Of a stretch of 64,000 nucleotides of DNA, positions 43,957 through 54,018 are shown piece by piece (within the stretch, counting starts at the first letter, position 1; each line of letters opens with the position of its first letter). The stretch is from Spiroplasma endosymbiont of Poecilobothrus nobilitatus (lineage in GTDB: Bacteria; Bacillota_I; Bacilli_A; Mycoplasmatales; Mycoplasmataceae), in the NCBI RefSeq assembly GCF_964030655.1, contig NZ_OZ034915.1:186001-250000 (forward strand). Direction: 5' to 3'. Under the pieces are notes generated by a model. The model searched no databases. It was not told where the DNA came from and was given only the letters and a program-made list of their open reading frames with translations. Position numbers and translations under genes: made by a program.

Positions 43957-44231
43957 TTTTTGGCCATTATCAGTGCGGCTTGCTTTAAAATGTCATTTTC
44001 CATTTTCAAGTCTTTAAGTTCTTTTCGTAAAGTTATTATTTCATTTTCTTCTAGTGTGCGATTGTCTTTTGCTTTAAATGAACCAGAATTATTATAATTT
44101 TTAACTCAACTATAAATAGTTGGTTTTGGTAAATTATATTCTTGACCTAGATTGATAACACTTTTACCATTTTTATATAGCATGACAATTTGTTTTTTAA
44201 ATTCTTCAGAGTATGAAGTTTTATTTCCCAT
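43953..44231 (-). CDS. IS3-family transposase OrfA (copy B3)
   Basis: 92 aa, frame intact to the A6-TAA site; a GTT triplet is added just after the stop. Confidence 0.82.
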
Positions 44232-44334
44232 TTTTATATTCCTTCTTTCTTAATAATTTTATCTAATTTTGAAGTCTATATAATTATGGTCCTAATAATT
44301 GTAGCCTATCCACTTTATCATGTTGAATATCTTG

Positions 44335-44505
44335 TTATTGATCTTTTAGCATCAATTGACCACAATATTTGCACGGTGCTTCTTGAAAAAGAACATATTT
44401 ACTATAATCTTTGTGTTCAAAATATTTTTGAACTTTATTCATTGCATATGATTTTCAAATTGAATTTCTTTCATATCTTTCTCATTTATGATTTGTATGT
44501 TTCAT
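44335..44505 (-). CDS. Small hypothetical protein with CxxC, likely truncated
   Basis: 56 aa from ATG 44505 with a strong RBS (GGAGG at 44511-44515) to TAA 44335. Lys/Tyr/Trp-rich, and near its end EAPCKYCGQLML holds one CxxC, half of a zinc ribbon. After the stop the frame stays open (QDIQHDKV) until the IS3 at 44312, so the gene was probably longer, with a second CxxC, before it was cut. Family unknown. Confidence 0.4.
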
Positions 44506-44515
44506 AAAAACCTCC

Positions 44516-45466
44516 ATAATTCTTTTTTTATAAAAAATGTTTATAATTTTTTATTACTTAATAGGTTTCTTAAAAGAAATACGGAAACATGCTTCTTTAA
44601 ATATAAAATTTTATAAATACATAATAATATTCTAATTGCATTTTTGCAATTTAACATAATTAAAGTAACAATTAAGGTAAAAAAAACATTAATTGTTAAA
44701 ATTACATTATTTAAATTATATTTTTACTTTTAAATTGATTTAAATCAATATTAATTAATATAATCGATTTAAATTGATATAAACGATAATTACATCAGAT
44801 ATATATTAATATTATTATTTTTATTATATAACAAAAATAAGCAAACAATCCACTTTAAACAAAAATTTATTAACTTTATCACAAAGGCGGTGCCCGCACT
44901 TTTTGAAAACATTTAGTTTCCTTTATTTTATTAAAAATCCTAATTAAAATTAATTGTTTTAGTTTACTTAATTTTGCTATCAAAATAATAATTAATAGTC
45001 ATATTTTAAAGGCATAGACTGTTTTTGACTCCTAAAATATGATATGTAAATAATAAATTAAGTAATAAAAACAAAATAATAATAAATAATAAAAAAATAA
45101 TTTTTTATAAAACCTAAATGTATGCCCATTCATAAATAAAATATTCCTTCCAATAAATTACTTTTGTAATAAAAAATAATCTAATATCCTATGTTTTAAA
45201 AATACCTTAACATTGTTTAGCAGTAATATTTAAATTAAAAAAAAATAAATTATCTACATTAGTTAATTCCAATTTCTCATTTAAATATAAGTTTACTTAA
45301 AATAAGCATTACATTCGTTCAAACACATAATGTAATAATTGAAATATATAACTTTGGAAATTATAAAACTTGAATTCAAAAAAATGTTATTTCTTTGAAA
45401 TTACTAAAAGATAAACGCATTAATTCTAATTAAAAAAAGTTTTACAATACTAATTGCAAAACGATT
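44516..45466. other. Extremely AT-rich 950-bp gap without genes
   Basis: No ORF of note on either strand. Contains palindromes: ATTGATTTAAATCAAT (44734-44749), a near copy ATCGATTTAAATTGAT (about 44763-44778), and a hairpin CATATTTTA/TAAAATATG (about 45000-45041). One GC-rich patch (AAAGGCGGTGCCCGCAC, about 44884-44900) stands out. No run of DnaA boxes seen, so an origin call is not supported. Confidence 0.5.
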
Positions 45467-46219
45467 TTAATTTTTGCTAACAGAAATTAACGAACTAAAA
45501 ATATTTGGTGGTCTTTTAGGTAATCGTCGTTTATGTTCAGAACTTTGATGTAATTGTTTAATTCGTTGCGCAATAGCTGCTGGAACCGATTTTCCTTGTA
45601 AATAATAATCTAATTGTTGATAGGTAAATCCTAATTCTTTTTCATCAGTTTGATTAGTTCATAATCCCGCTGTTGGTGGGCGTGAAATAATTTGTGATGG
45701 CACACCTATTAGGTGTGCTGCTTGCTGAACTTCAGATTTTAGTAAATGAATAATAGGAACTAAATCAGCAGCACCATCACCATATTTAGTAAAATATCCA
45801 GCATGTCATTCATCAGCATTATCTGTGCCCAAAACCATATAATTATGGCTTTGTGCTAAAGCATATAGGGTTGTCATTCGTAACCGTGGTTTAATATTAG
45901 CGAATGCTAATTGATGTGGTGGTAAAGCTAATGTTGCGATTAAATTATCATATGTTGCTGTTAAATCAACAAGATGATAATTTAATTGATGATTATTAAT
46001 TAATAATTGTGCACATTCTTGATCAAAATAATCAGAATGACAAGGCATGATAACTGCTAAATGATGGTTAGGAAAAGCTTGTTTTGCTAATAAACTAACA
46101 ACAGCCGAATCAATTCCGCCAGATAAACCAACAATAACCCCTTCGCATTTGGATTTTGTTACTTCTGCTTTAATTCATTTTACTAAATAACTTAAATATT
46201 GTTTTAATTCTTTCATCAT
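45467..46219 (-). CDS. nadE: NAD+ synthetase, ammonia-dependent
   Basis: 250 aa, typical of the short NadE without a glutaminase domain. It amidates deamido-NAD to NAD using ATP and ammonia. PP-loop SGGIDS at 33-38, then GTDNADEWHAGYFTKYGDGA containing the conserved substrate-binding and Mg-binding residues, and RPPTAGLW. C-terminal PKRPP motif precedes the end. Start ATG 46219 overlaps the obg stop codon by one base (TAATG), showing translational coupling. A second ATG follows directly. Operon miaA-obg-nadE is possible, though miaA has a terminator-like stem after it. Confidence 0.93.
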
Positions 46220-47523
46220 TATCCATCCCATTCTAATTCATAATCAAAAATGCGAACAATATCTCCTGCTTTTGCTCTTTTTGCTCGTAATATTTCAAAA
46301 ACTTTTAAATCTTGTAATTTTTTATTAAATAATAATAAATTATCATAAGTTGTAATTGGTGTTTTATGATAAGCTTGATAAACTGCTGCCCCCGCTACTT
46401 TTCAAACACCATTGCCAAGATTAACAACTTCCACCTCTTGTTCAATTGGCGTGGTATAATTATATACTTTATAATTTTCTTCCGTTGATGTTACTTCGTC
46501 TAATTGCCATAATGCTTTATTATCCTTAATTTTTGTCAGAGCTGCCCCAATTTTATTTATTAACAATGATAAATTTTGATTTCTTAAACCACTAACTTCA
46601 ATAATTTCTGCAGTTGGAATTTGCGTTTTAAATTTAATTAAATTTTTTGCTGCAATCTCAAGATCCATTTTATTTGCTACAATAATTTCTGGTCGTAATT
46701 CTAATTTATAATTATATTTTTTTAATTCTGTTTTAACGTTTAAATAATTTTGGTAAACATCTTCTGTTCCATAATTCCCTGACATATCTAAGACATGGAC
46801 AATCAATTTACAACGTTCAATATGTCGTAAGAAATCATGTCCTAGCCCCTTACCTGCTGCTGCACCAGCAATTAACCCTGGTAAATCTGTAACAACAAAA
46901 CTATGATGTTTTTGATCTTGAATCACTCCTAATTGCGGGGTTAATGTAGTAAATGGATAATCAGATATTTTCGGTTTAGCTTTTGAAATTTTTGCTAATA
47001 AAGTTGATTTACCAGCATTCGGTAAACCAACTAGACCAACATCAGCTAAAACTTTTAATTCACAACGAATCTCTAATGTCTCACCTAAATCACCAGCTTC
47101 AAAGATAGTCGGTGCTTTATTTTTAGAATTTGCAAAGCGAGCATTGCCACGGCCACCCTGACCACTTTTCGCTAAGACAATTTCTTGCCGATGAGTAGTA
47201 ATATCACTAATAATTTCATTTGTTTGATTATTATAAATTAATGTACCTAACGGAACTTTAATATACTTATTAGCAGCATTTTTACCATGCATATTTTTAA
47301 TACTTCCATTTTCGCCATCAGCTGCTTTAATTTCTCTCTGATATTTTAAATCAAGTAATGTATCCATCCCTTCATCGCCAACAAAAATAATGCTTCCACC
47401 GTTACCACCATCACCGCCTGAAGGACCACCTTTTGGGACATATAATTCACGATGAAAAGCAACGGCACCATCACCGCCTTTTCCTGCAAATAATTTAATT
47501 GTTGCAACATCAATAAATTTCAT
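46219..47523 (-). CDS. obg: GTPase Obg (CgtA), ribosome assembly
   Basis: 434 aa, full length. Essential GTPase acting in late 50S maturation. Glycine-rich Obg fold at 1-155 (GKGGDGAVAFHRE, then PSGGDGGNGGSIIF), G1 GLPNAGKST at 166-174, switch and G3 DLPGLIAGAAAGKGLGHDFL, G4 NKMD, and a C-terminal OCT domain (about 350-434). Start set at ATG 47523 (MKFIDVA), preceded by RBS AAAAGGG; the frame is open 24 codons farther upstream but without family similarity. Stop overlaps the nadE start. Confidence 0.96.
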
Positions 47524-48009
47524 TACGTACCCTTTTCTCGTTATGTTATCATCATTATTTTGTGCACTTAAATTAAAAATAATCACCATTGTCATTACAT
47601 TGCAAACAATTTTTATCTGCTAACAATGTTATCTTTGTTTTTCCTAACTTAATACCTCTAATCGTTTTAAAACTACTTTGTCAATTAAAAGTGAATATTT
47701 TTAATTTTTCGCTTCAATAACTTATTATTAAAAATTATAAAATCAATAAAATTAGAAGATACTTTTAGTATATTAAAATATTTTTTGCACTAATTCTCCT
47801 TATATTAAAAAATTTATTAATTAAGTTATATAAATTTATCTTGATAAGTAAAGAAACTTACTTCAAATTTTTTTCTTTAATTCTTAAATAGTTTTTATAT
47901 TTGGACATATTATATTATAACAAAATTTAAATATTTTAGGAGTTATTTAATCTTTAAAAAAGAAAAAAACAATTTTAATTGTTTTTTAGGCAATGTTATT
48001 AAAAGTAAA
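47524..48009. other. Intergenic region between miaA and obg
   Basis: No gene. A symmetrical stem AAAAAACAATT/AATTGTTTTTT (47964-47987) lies just after the miaA stop and can terminate in either direction. The rest is AT-rich and presumably holds the obg promoter; no confident box pair chosen. Confidence 0.55.
47964..47987 (-). terminator. Terminator after miaA
   Basis: Stem AAAAAACAATT/AATTGTTTTTT with a TT loop, 23 bases after the miaA stop. Confidence 0.7.
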
Positions 48010-48942
48010 TTATGATTTTAAATAGTTACTATTTTTAAATTCAACCATAATTTGTTGACAAAGATCATAAAACTGTGAATAAGAAAATGAATATCAATGA
48101 ACATTTGTTAATTGATATTTAAATCATGTTATTTGTTTTTTAGCATAAACTTTATTAGCTTGAACCATTGCTGCTAATGTTGCATCATATGAAAGCTCAC
48201 CTTTTAAATAACGAATAATCTCTGGACAGCCAATAATTTTCATGCTTTGTTTTGTTGAATCATAATTGCAATATTTATATGCTGCTTCAACTTCAACAAA
48301 TAAACCCCACTCTGTTAATCATAATACCCGCTCAGATAAATATTGATGCAGTTCTGTTTTAACTGGTAATAACCCAATAATATATGGTTCAATATATCAT
48401 TCATTTCGGTGATGATCATTAACTGATTTTAATGTTCCGGTTTGGAAATAATATTCTAATGCCCGCCAAACTCGTTTTCGATTATTAGGATGAACCTTAG
48501 TACTCTCTTGTGGATCAATTGCTGCTAATTTTTCTCACAAAGCATAATTAGAAATATGTTCATATTCTTTTGTCTTTAATAAATCACGACCCTGGTCAGA
48601 AAATTGATAATTTTTTAATAGCGCATTAATATACAACCCACTACCGCCAACTACAATTGGAATCTTATTTTTAGTTCATAATTGGGCTAATATTTTTCGC
48701 CCTTGTTGTTGATACATCTTAATGGAATAATTATCATTTAAATCAATTGTTGATAATAAATGGTGTGGAATACCAACTTGTTCAGATGGTGTTATTTTAT
48801 TTGTTGCAAGATTTAACCCATTAAAAATTTGGGTAGCATCAGCATTAATACATTCCCCATTAAAACGCTGAGCAATCTTAATTGATAAATAAGTTTTACC
48901 ACTTCCTGTTGAGCCAACAATCAAAATAACTTTTTTCTGCAC
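48010..48942 (-). CDS. miaA: tRNA dimethylallyltransferase
   Basis: 310 aa. Transfers an isopentenyl group to A37 of tRNAs that read codons starting with U. P-loop GSTGSGKT at 10-17, [17 protein letters not shown] with the conserved Dxx[25 protein letters not shown], and [13 protein letters not shown] all match MiaA. Start chosen at GTG 48942 because GTGAGG lies eight bases upstream; a TTG two codons earlier would sit too close to that RBS. Follows a candidate structured leader RNA with a terminator. Confidence 0.93.
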
Positions 48943-49001
48943 TATCAAAACCTCACTAATCTCTTTATAAATTTTATCGGATAATTAATTTTTTTCAAAT
49001 T

Positions 49002-49025
49002 AAAAAACTAACATTTAACTGTTAG
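49002..49025 (-). terminator. Terminator between the structured RNA and miaA
   Basis: CTAACA-GTTAAA-TGTTAG followed by T6 on the minus strand; 60 bases before the miaA start, so it may be regulatory. Confidence 0.7.
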
Positions 49026-49165
49026 CCTTTGATTTATTGTAAAAATAACTCTGAACCGCTTTAAGTGCTTGGGTGTAGAGTTACTGATTTATATAGCGGT
49101 TAATAACCCCAAACACACCTTAACGTTATAATAAACGTAGAAAACTGTCCTTGCGGACAATTATA
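49002..49165 (-). ncRNA. Candidate structured RNA or riboswitch-like leader upstream of miaA
   Basis: Read on the minus strand. A TAAAAT box precedes a hairpin TGTCC-GCAA-GGACA with a GNRA tetraloop (about 49159-49146), then ACGTT/AACGT (about 49138-49123). Three further complementary pairs follow in interleaved order: GTGTTTGGG (49116-49108) with CCCAAGCAC (49073-49065), AACCGCT (49101-49095) with AGCGGTT (49060-49054), and TAACTCT (49083-49077) with AGAGTTA (49052-49046). They imply pseudoknots or mutually exclusive folds. The RNA ends in a terminator, CTAACA/TGTTAG (49025-49008) plus T6. No known class recognised. Confidence 0.5.
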
Positions 49166-49210
49166 TTTTATCATATTTTATTTCTTTTTAGAAAAAATGG
49201 TAAACCTAGT

Positions 49211-50227
49211 TTATTCAATTCCTAATAAATTAGAAATTACAAAACTTCCGATTAAATAACTGGAAACTGTTCCATAGATATTTGCAACAACTAATTTAAC
49301 TCCAATTTTTTGTTCAATTGGTAAACTTGGTAAGTTTTCAAAAACATTATCGTTACTATTAACAACAGGATGTCCATCAACAAAATATTTGGTTCATTTT
49401 TCAGGATCTCAGACCGTAAAAGTTAAAGTAATTCCTGCAATATCAGGGCTAATAATATTTAGAATGGTTTCTTTATCCTTTTGGTTGCTATATTCTTTTC
49501 AAATATTTCTTAATTGAACATTATAATGTGTTTGCACTTTTTGCAAGTAAGTGTTAAGTAAAACATAATAAAAAATTCCTTGATCAAATTTTGTGTTTTC
49601 ATTATAATTCGCGCTAGTGGAATTTAAAGTCCATGAATGAGCATCTTTAAATCAATCTTTTACATTTTCACTACGAAGTTGGTCAACATATAATCAACGT
49701 TTTTTGTCATATAAATCTGATTTTTCTGAAATTAGATTATCATAATAATATACTAAAGTTTCTAAATCAGTTACTATTTTATTTTTACTTGTTTGATCTA
49801 AATATCAATTATATTTCTCAACAACCGTTGGTCACGGCTGACTTTTTAAATCTCGCGATGACAGTAAAATTTTTTTCATATATTCTAAACTATCTTTTGC
49901 TAAATTTTCTTCGCTATGAATTTTTTTTAATTGCGGCATATTTAGTTGCATTTGTTTTAAAATATCTTTGTTTTCAATATTAATATTCATAATATTTTCT
50001 TTTGGGAAAAAAGTTGGTTTTACTCATGTATCAAGATTATAATCAAATAATGTGGTAACCTTACTATTTTCATCCAAAACAAGCCTATTAATAGTTTTCT
50101 TAGTATTTTCTGAAATTTGATTATCTGAAATATAAGGTAAATCAGGGATTGGATTACATCCAATTGTGTATTTTACCGGAGCAGCTAAGATGCTAATTTC
50201 AGCAAAGACACTGAACAATTTTTTCAT
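49211..50227 (-). CDS. Surface lipoprotein
   Basis: 338 aa. Signal peptide MKKLFSVFAEISILAAPVKY with lipobox TIGC (Cys24), typical Spiroplasma lipoprotein start; the mature protein is polar, with several TGA-encoded Trp. A hydrophobic segment near the C-terminus (IGVKLVVANIYGTVSSYLIG, about 312-331) could be a beta strand or membrane contact. No domain recognised. RBS AGGAG upstream of ATG 50227. Not similar by eye to the 730-aa lipoproteins. Monocistronic or upstream of the structured RNA. Confidence 0.8.
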
Positions 50228-50318
50228 TCCTATTTATCTCCTTTACCAAGAATTTCACATTTGGTATTGTGTAATTGCAAATAATAATATATCATTTTTA
50301 TTAAAAAACAAGATTAAA

Positions 50319-50719
50319 TTATCTTTTTTCTCAAATTGGGTGAACTTCGCGAACTTTCATCATTGTTGTTTTAATAATTTTATCACTTTTAATATTAATT
50401 GGTTTTTGAAACTCTTTTTTATTGTCTGTTTTGGTAACGCATTGGACTGCTTGCTTTTCAATCATTTAATGTTCTTCCTCGCCGAGCTTTTGCATTTTTT
50501 CAATGCATTGCTAAGCAATTATTAACTTCTAATTTGCAACCTTTTTATAGTGACATTAATGGTTCAATCACTCATCCAAATTTTGTTTCTTGATTTAATT
50601 CTCCCATTTTAATAAAAGCTCCTGCAATATCACGACGATAAAGTAAATTATTACAACCACCACCACGAGCAGTATTATCTCAAATTGCACGAATTTCTGG
50701 TTCTGATAATTTTGAAAGT
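50319..50719 (-). pseudogene. HNH-endonuclease-like gene remnant
   Basis: Minus-strand sequence reads KLSEPEIRAIWDNTARGGG, then YRRDIAGAFIKMGELNQ, FGWVIEPLMSL, a TAA, and VNNCLAMHWKNAKARRGRT, which follows the layout of small HNH nucleases (...YGWEIDHI...NLQPLHWKNN...). The catalytic DH position reads EP. After a frameshift it ends KTTMMKVREVHPIWEKR at 50319. The 5' end is replaced by the IS30 remnant at 50720. Most similar to uncharacterised HNH proteins; function lost. Confidence 0.55.
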
Positions 50720-51467
50720 GTAAATTGTACTATGAAGTGTAGCAGTTTATTTGATATCATTATAACACCAATAAAATAAATATTCAATATAATTTATTTT
50801 TAAAAAATTTAGTAGTTTTGTCTTAAATTTATGAATTTTGGCACACTGAAAAATAAAATGATTAAAATTTATGATAACTATCACTTAAAATTTAAACATT
50901 TGTATAAAAACTTCTTTTGAAGATAGTAAATGTAAAGATTTTTTAAGTTTAGAGTTTATTATATTAGCAACTTCTTGATAGTAATTTCTTGAATAAATAC
51001 TTAAATCAGTACCTTTTAAAAATCAATGTCTAAAATCGCGGATTGCTCTTTCAAATTTGGGTTTTTGTGTTGGAGTTCCAGCATCACAAAAATACACTTT
51101 AGCATTTGTTATTTTTTCAATTTTTTCTCAATCAGCAAATTCTTTTCCTTGATCTGTTATTATTCCTTTGCATCTATCTTTGAAAAATCTGTTAGAAAAA
51201 ATTCGTTTTACTGCGTTTGTAACTTCTATTGTTGTTTTTTCTTTTAATGGTTCAATGATTTTAAATTGGGTTAATTCTTCTATTAAAACTAAACAAACAC
51301 TATTATTTTTACCAACCATAGTATCCATTTGAAATCAACCAAATTCATATTTATCATGTTTTGCTTGGTCAATAGTTCTAAAATTTCTTATTTTTCCGCG
51401 ATTATCAATTCTGTTTTTCGTTTTATATTTTCTGCCATGAAAATACAAATTATACTTATTGAAATTT
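50720..51467 (-). mobile_element. IS30-family element remnant B
   Basis: Outer end GTAAATTGTACTATGAAGTG at 50720. Contains the C-terminal part of the transposase and is cut on the other side by the zinc-ribbon element at 51468. It lacks the MITE present in remnant A (empty site at about 50790-50796). Confidence 0.72.
50885..51467 (-). pseudogene. IS30-family transposase, C-terminal part
   Basis: Open from 51467 to TAA 50885 but without the N-terminus. GWFQMDTMVGKNNSVCLVLI holds the first catalytic D, GIITDQGKEFADWEKIE the second, and DAGTPTQKPKFERAIRDFRH the final E region, with the block NSKLKKSLHLLSSKEVF closing. The lost N-terminal third would hold the DNA-binding part. IS30-type DDE transposases are also carried by SpV1 plectroviruses. 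Confidence 0.78.
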
Positions 51468-52609
51468 TTTAATTTTGTAGAAAAATCTTGATGAAATAAA
51501 AAAAATCATCAATATGATAACTTTAAAAGAAAATTATATAAACTTTTAATATTGTTATTTAACTTTTTTATACGTTAAAATATAATACCGATGATTGTTG
51601 GTTTGGCGTTAAACCTTTATGCTGGTATTTTCATTTTCAGAGATTTAAATAATTTTGAATGTTCGTGAAACCTAAGCCATGATAATGAATTAAGGATTCT
51701 TTAATATTTGATTGTAATTTACTAATTTTATTTAACTTCCGATAACTAGCATCAGGATTTGTACTAGTTTTAGTTGCTAATAAAATAGAATTTGTTTGTT
51801 TTGCTACTAATAAATATAATGGTTGCATGTCAGAAATAATAATTGAATTTTCTTTGATTAATTGTTTATTAATATTTTCAATAATTCACTGTTTTTGTAA
51901 TCGTTTTGTGTTGGTTGATTTAACATAAATATTATTATTGCTATCAACAGCCATTTGAACACAACATTTAGTGTTGGTTGAAAATGAATCAAGATGAATT
52001 TTTCTTTTATCAAATTTATCTTTAAAATTACCTTTGTGGATTTCTTTAATAAATGTTTCATCGATTTTAATTTGGCCATTCAACGTTTTAAATTTTAATT
52101 GGGTGTTTTCTAATTGTTTTGATTTCATTATTTTTTGGCGATTATATCAAGCGGTTTTCGGTGATGTTTTAATAAAGTGGGAAATCATTTTACTAGATTG
52201 CCCTAATAATTAAATTTGAATCAATAAATTTCACTGTTCATAATTTAAATGACTTCAATACGTAAAATGATCACGAAAAGCATCAAAACTAGCACGACAT
52301 TTTTTGCATAAATATTTTTGTTTTCCTTCAGGATTATGACCATTTTTAACACAATAAAAAGATTGACAATTAGGACATTTAATACCTTTATCCCTAAATT
52401 TTTGATCAATTTCATTTAAGCATTTTTGTTTTTTAATTAATTCTGCTTCTTTTTTGACTTTTTCATGAAATTCTAAAAATTGATCATCTGTTAAACTATT
52501 TATTAATTCTTCAATTATTTTTTCCATTAATTATTCACCTCTTATATTAAAAATATACCTAATTTTAGGTATATTTTATAAATATCAAGAGTTTTCTACA
52601 AAATTAAAG
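51468..52609 (-). mobile_element. Zinc-ribbon transposase element copy 3
   Basis: Both inverted-repeat ends present (TTTAATTTTGTAG left; CTACAAAATTAAAG right). Separates the IS30 remnant from the ABC fusion gene. Transposase has a single stop. Confidence 0.78.
51568..52527 (-). pseudogene. Zinc-ribbon transposase (copy 3), one nonsense codon
   Basis: 319 codons, the best-preserved copy. Zinc ribbon CPNC (51-54) and CKKC (74-77); IKIDETFIKEI, then ENSIIISDMQPLYLL, and HKGLTPNQQSSVLYFNV at the end. One TAA in LLIQI-LLGQSS (about 52210) where copies 1, 2 and 4 read TCA (Ser). A single reversion would restore it. Confidence 0.8.
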
Positions 52610-52671
52610 AAATATTCTGAGCGTATTTATTAATTAAAACTGAATAAATATAGCTAGGAAAGGGGCAACCT

Positions 52672-54018
52672 ATGAAACAAGTAGTTATAAAGGAACACAA
52701 AGTAATTGATTCAACAAAACCACTAGTAGAAGTAGTTGATGTTACAAAAAAATATAAAAATAAGGTTGCTTTGAATAACGTTAATTTAGTGATTAATTCA
52801 GGTGATCGCATTGGGGTAATTGGAGCCAACGGAAGCGGCAAATCAACATTAAATGAAATTATTGGTGGAATTCGACAACCAACAAGTGGTAAAGTACATC
52901 GACAAGAAAATTTAACAATTGGTTTACAGTTCCAAGAATCAAAATATCCAATTGGGATTTCAGTAATGAATATGATTAAATACTATTTAAATACCTTTAA
53001 TATTTCAAAGAAAGATGGGCATTTACGTGAATTGTTACGAACATATCAATTAATTGGAATGGAAAATAAATTTGTTGAAGGTCTTTCTAGAGGCCAACAA
53101 CAACGATTAAATATTTTATTGTCAGTAATCCATGATCCAGACTTAGTTATTTTAGATGAAATTTCAACTGGATTAGATATTGAAGTTCGATCAGAAATTT
53201 TTCACTTTTTACAAGAAAACATTGTTGATAAAAGAAAAGCGATGTTTTTAGTAACACATATGATGAGTGAAGTTGAAGAGTTTTGTGAAAAATATATTTA
53301 TGTTCAGAATGGTCAAATTAAAGAAGCTGGTCAAGTCAAAGACATTGTCGCAAAATATGGCTCAGTGCATAATTTTACGTGACAAATGTTTGAGAAAAAT
53401 AAAAAAGCTGATTTAGAACAACAATATCAAGATGTAGTTAAAAAAACAAAAAAAAATCCACGGGTTAATAAAGTTGATAAATGGATTTGCGATGGCCGTT
53501 TACGCGGTAAAAATAAACCATTAATTGATTTAATGTTAAAATACTATTACAAAGGTTTTTTTGTGCAATTCTTTTTAATTGTTTATCCAATTTTATTATT
53601 ATTTTTAAATAGATTTTCTTTTAAACAATTAAATAATAATCCAGGGCAAAACATTCATACCTTAGTTGGCTCAATCGCAATGGTTCAAGCAATGTCAGTT
53701 GGAATTTTTATTATTCCGCAGACAATTTTAGAATTTAAGAATAGTGTCTTAATGAAACAAATTGGGGCTGCAAATATTAAACCAGTCTTTTTTGTTTTTT
53801 CAGTAATGATTGTTGGAATGATTTTTATTGTGTTATCATTCTTATGAACAACTATTTATAGTTGAGTTAAAAATTATAATAATTCTGGTTCATTTAAATC
53901 AAAAGACAATCGCACACTAGAAGAAAATGAAATAATAACTTTACGAAAAGAACTTAAAGACTTGAAAATGGAAAATGACATTTTAAAGCAAGCCGCACTG
54001 ATAATGGCCAAAAAATAA
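52672..54018 (+). pseudogene. ABC transporter ATPase-permease fusion, truncated by IS3 and fused in frame to OrfA
   Basis: Residues 1-235 form an ABC ATPase: Walker A GANGSGKST at 51-59, signature LSRGQQQRL, Walker B LVILDEIS and H-loop VTHMMSE. A TGA (Trp) at 53383 joins it to residues 239-391, the start of an ABC-2 permease with TM segments (FFVQFFLIVYPILLLFL, VGSIAMVQAMSVGIF, FFVFSVMIVGMIFIVLSFL). At about 53848 an IS3 fragment follows in the same frame, adding [14 protein letters not shown] to the OrfA end at 54018: a 448-residue chimera. The remaining permease half is absent. RBS AAAGGGG. A transporter function is unlikely. Confidence 0.8.

Larger units (their letters stand above)
43090..44312 (-). 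mobile_element. IS3-family insertion sequence copy B3 (right boundary of the tandem repeat)
   Basis: 1223 bp, same orientation as copies B1 and B2, closing unit 2. OrfA (43953-44231) is open. OrfB has the shared TAA, a TAA in TYVQV and an extra T near KKPNEV, so it is dead. The right flank (44313 on) is a fragment of an unrelated gene. Confidence 0.85.

Noticed and set aside
44516-45466. Chromosomal replication origin
   Set aside because: AT-rich and palindromic, but no cluster of DnaA boxes and no dnaA or dnaN neighbour.
47524-47595. Obg start 24 codons upstream of 47523
   Set aside because: The extra residues lack similarity to Obg, and an RBS stands directly before ATG 47523.
49020-49165. 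Structured RNA on the plus strand
   Set aside because: The T-run terminator and the GCAA tetraloop appear only in the minus-strand reading.
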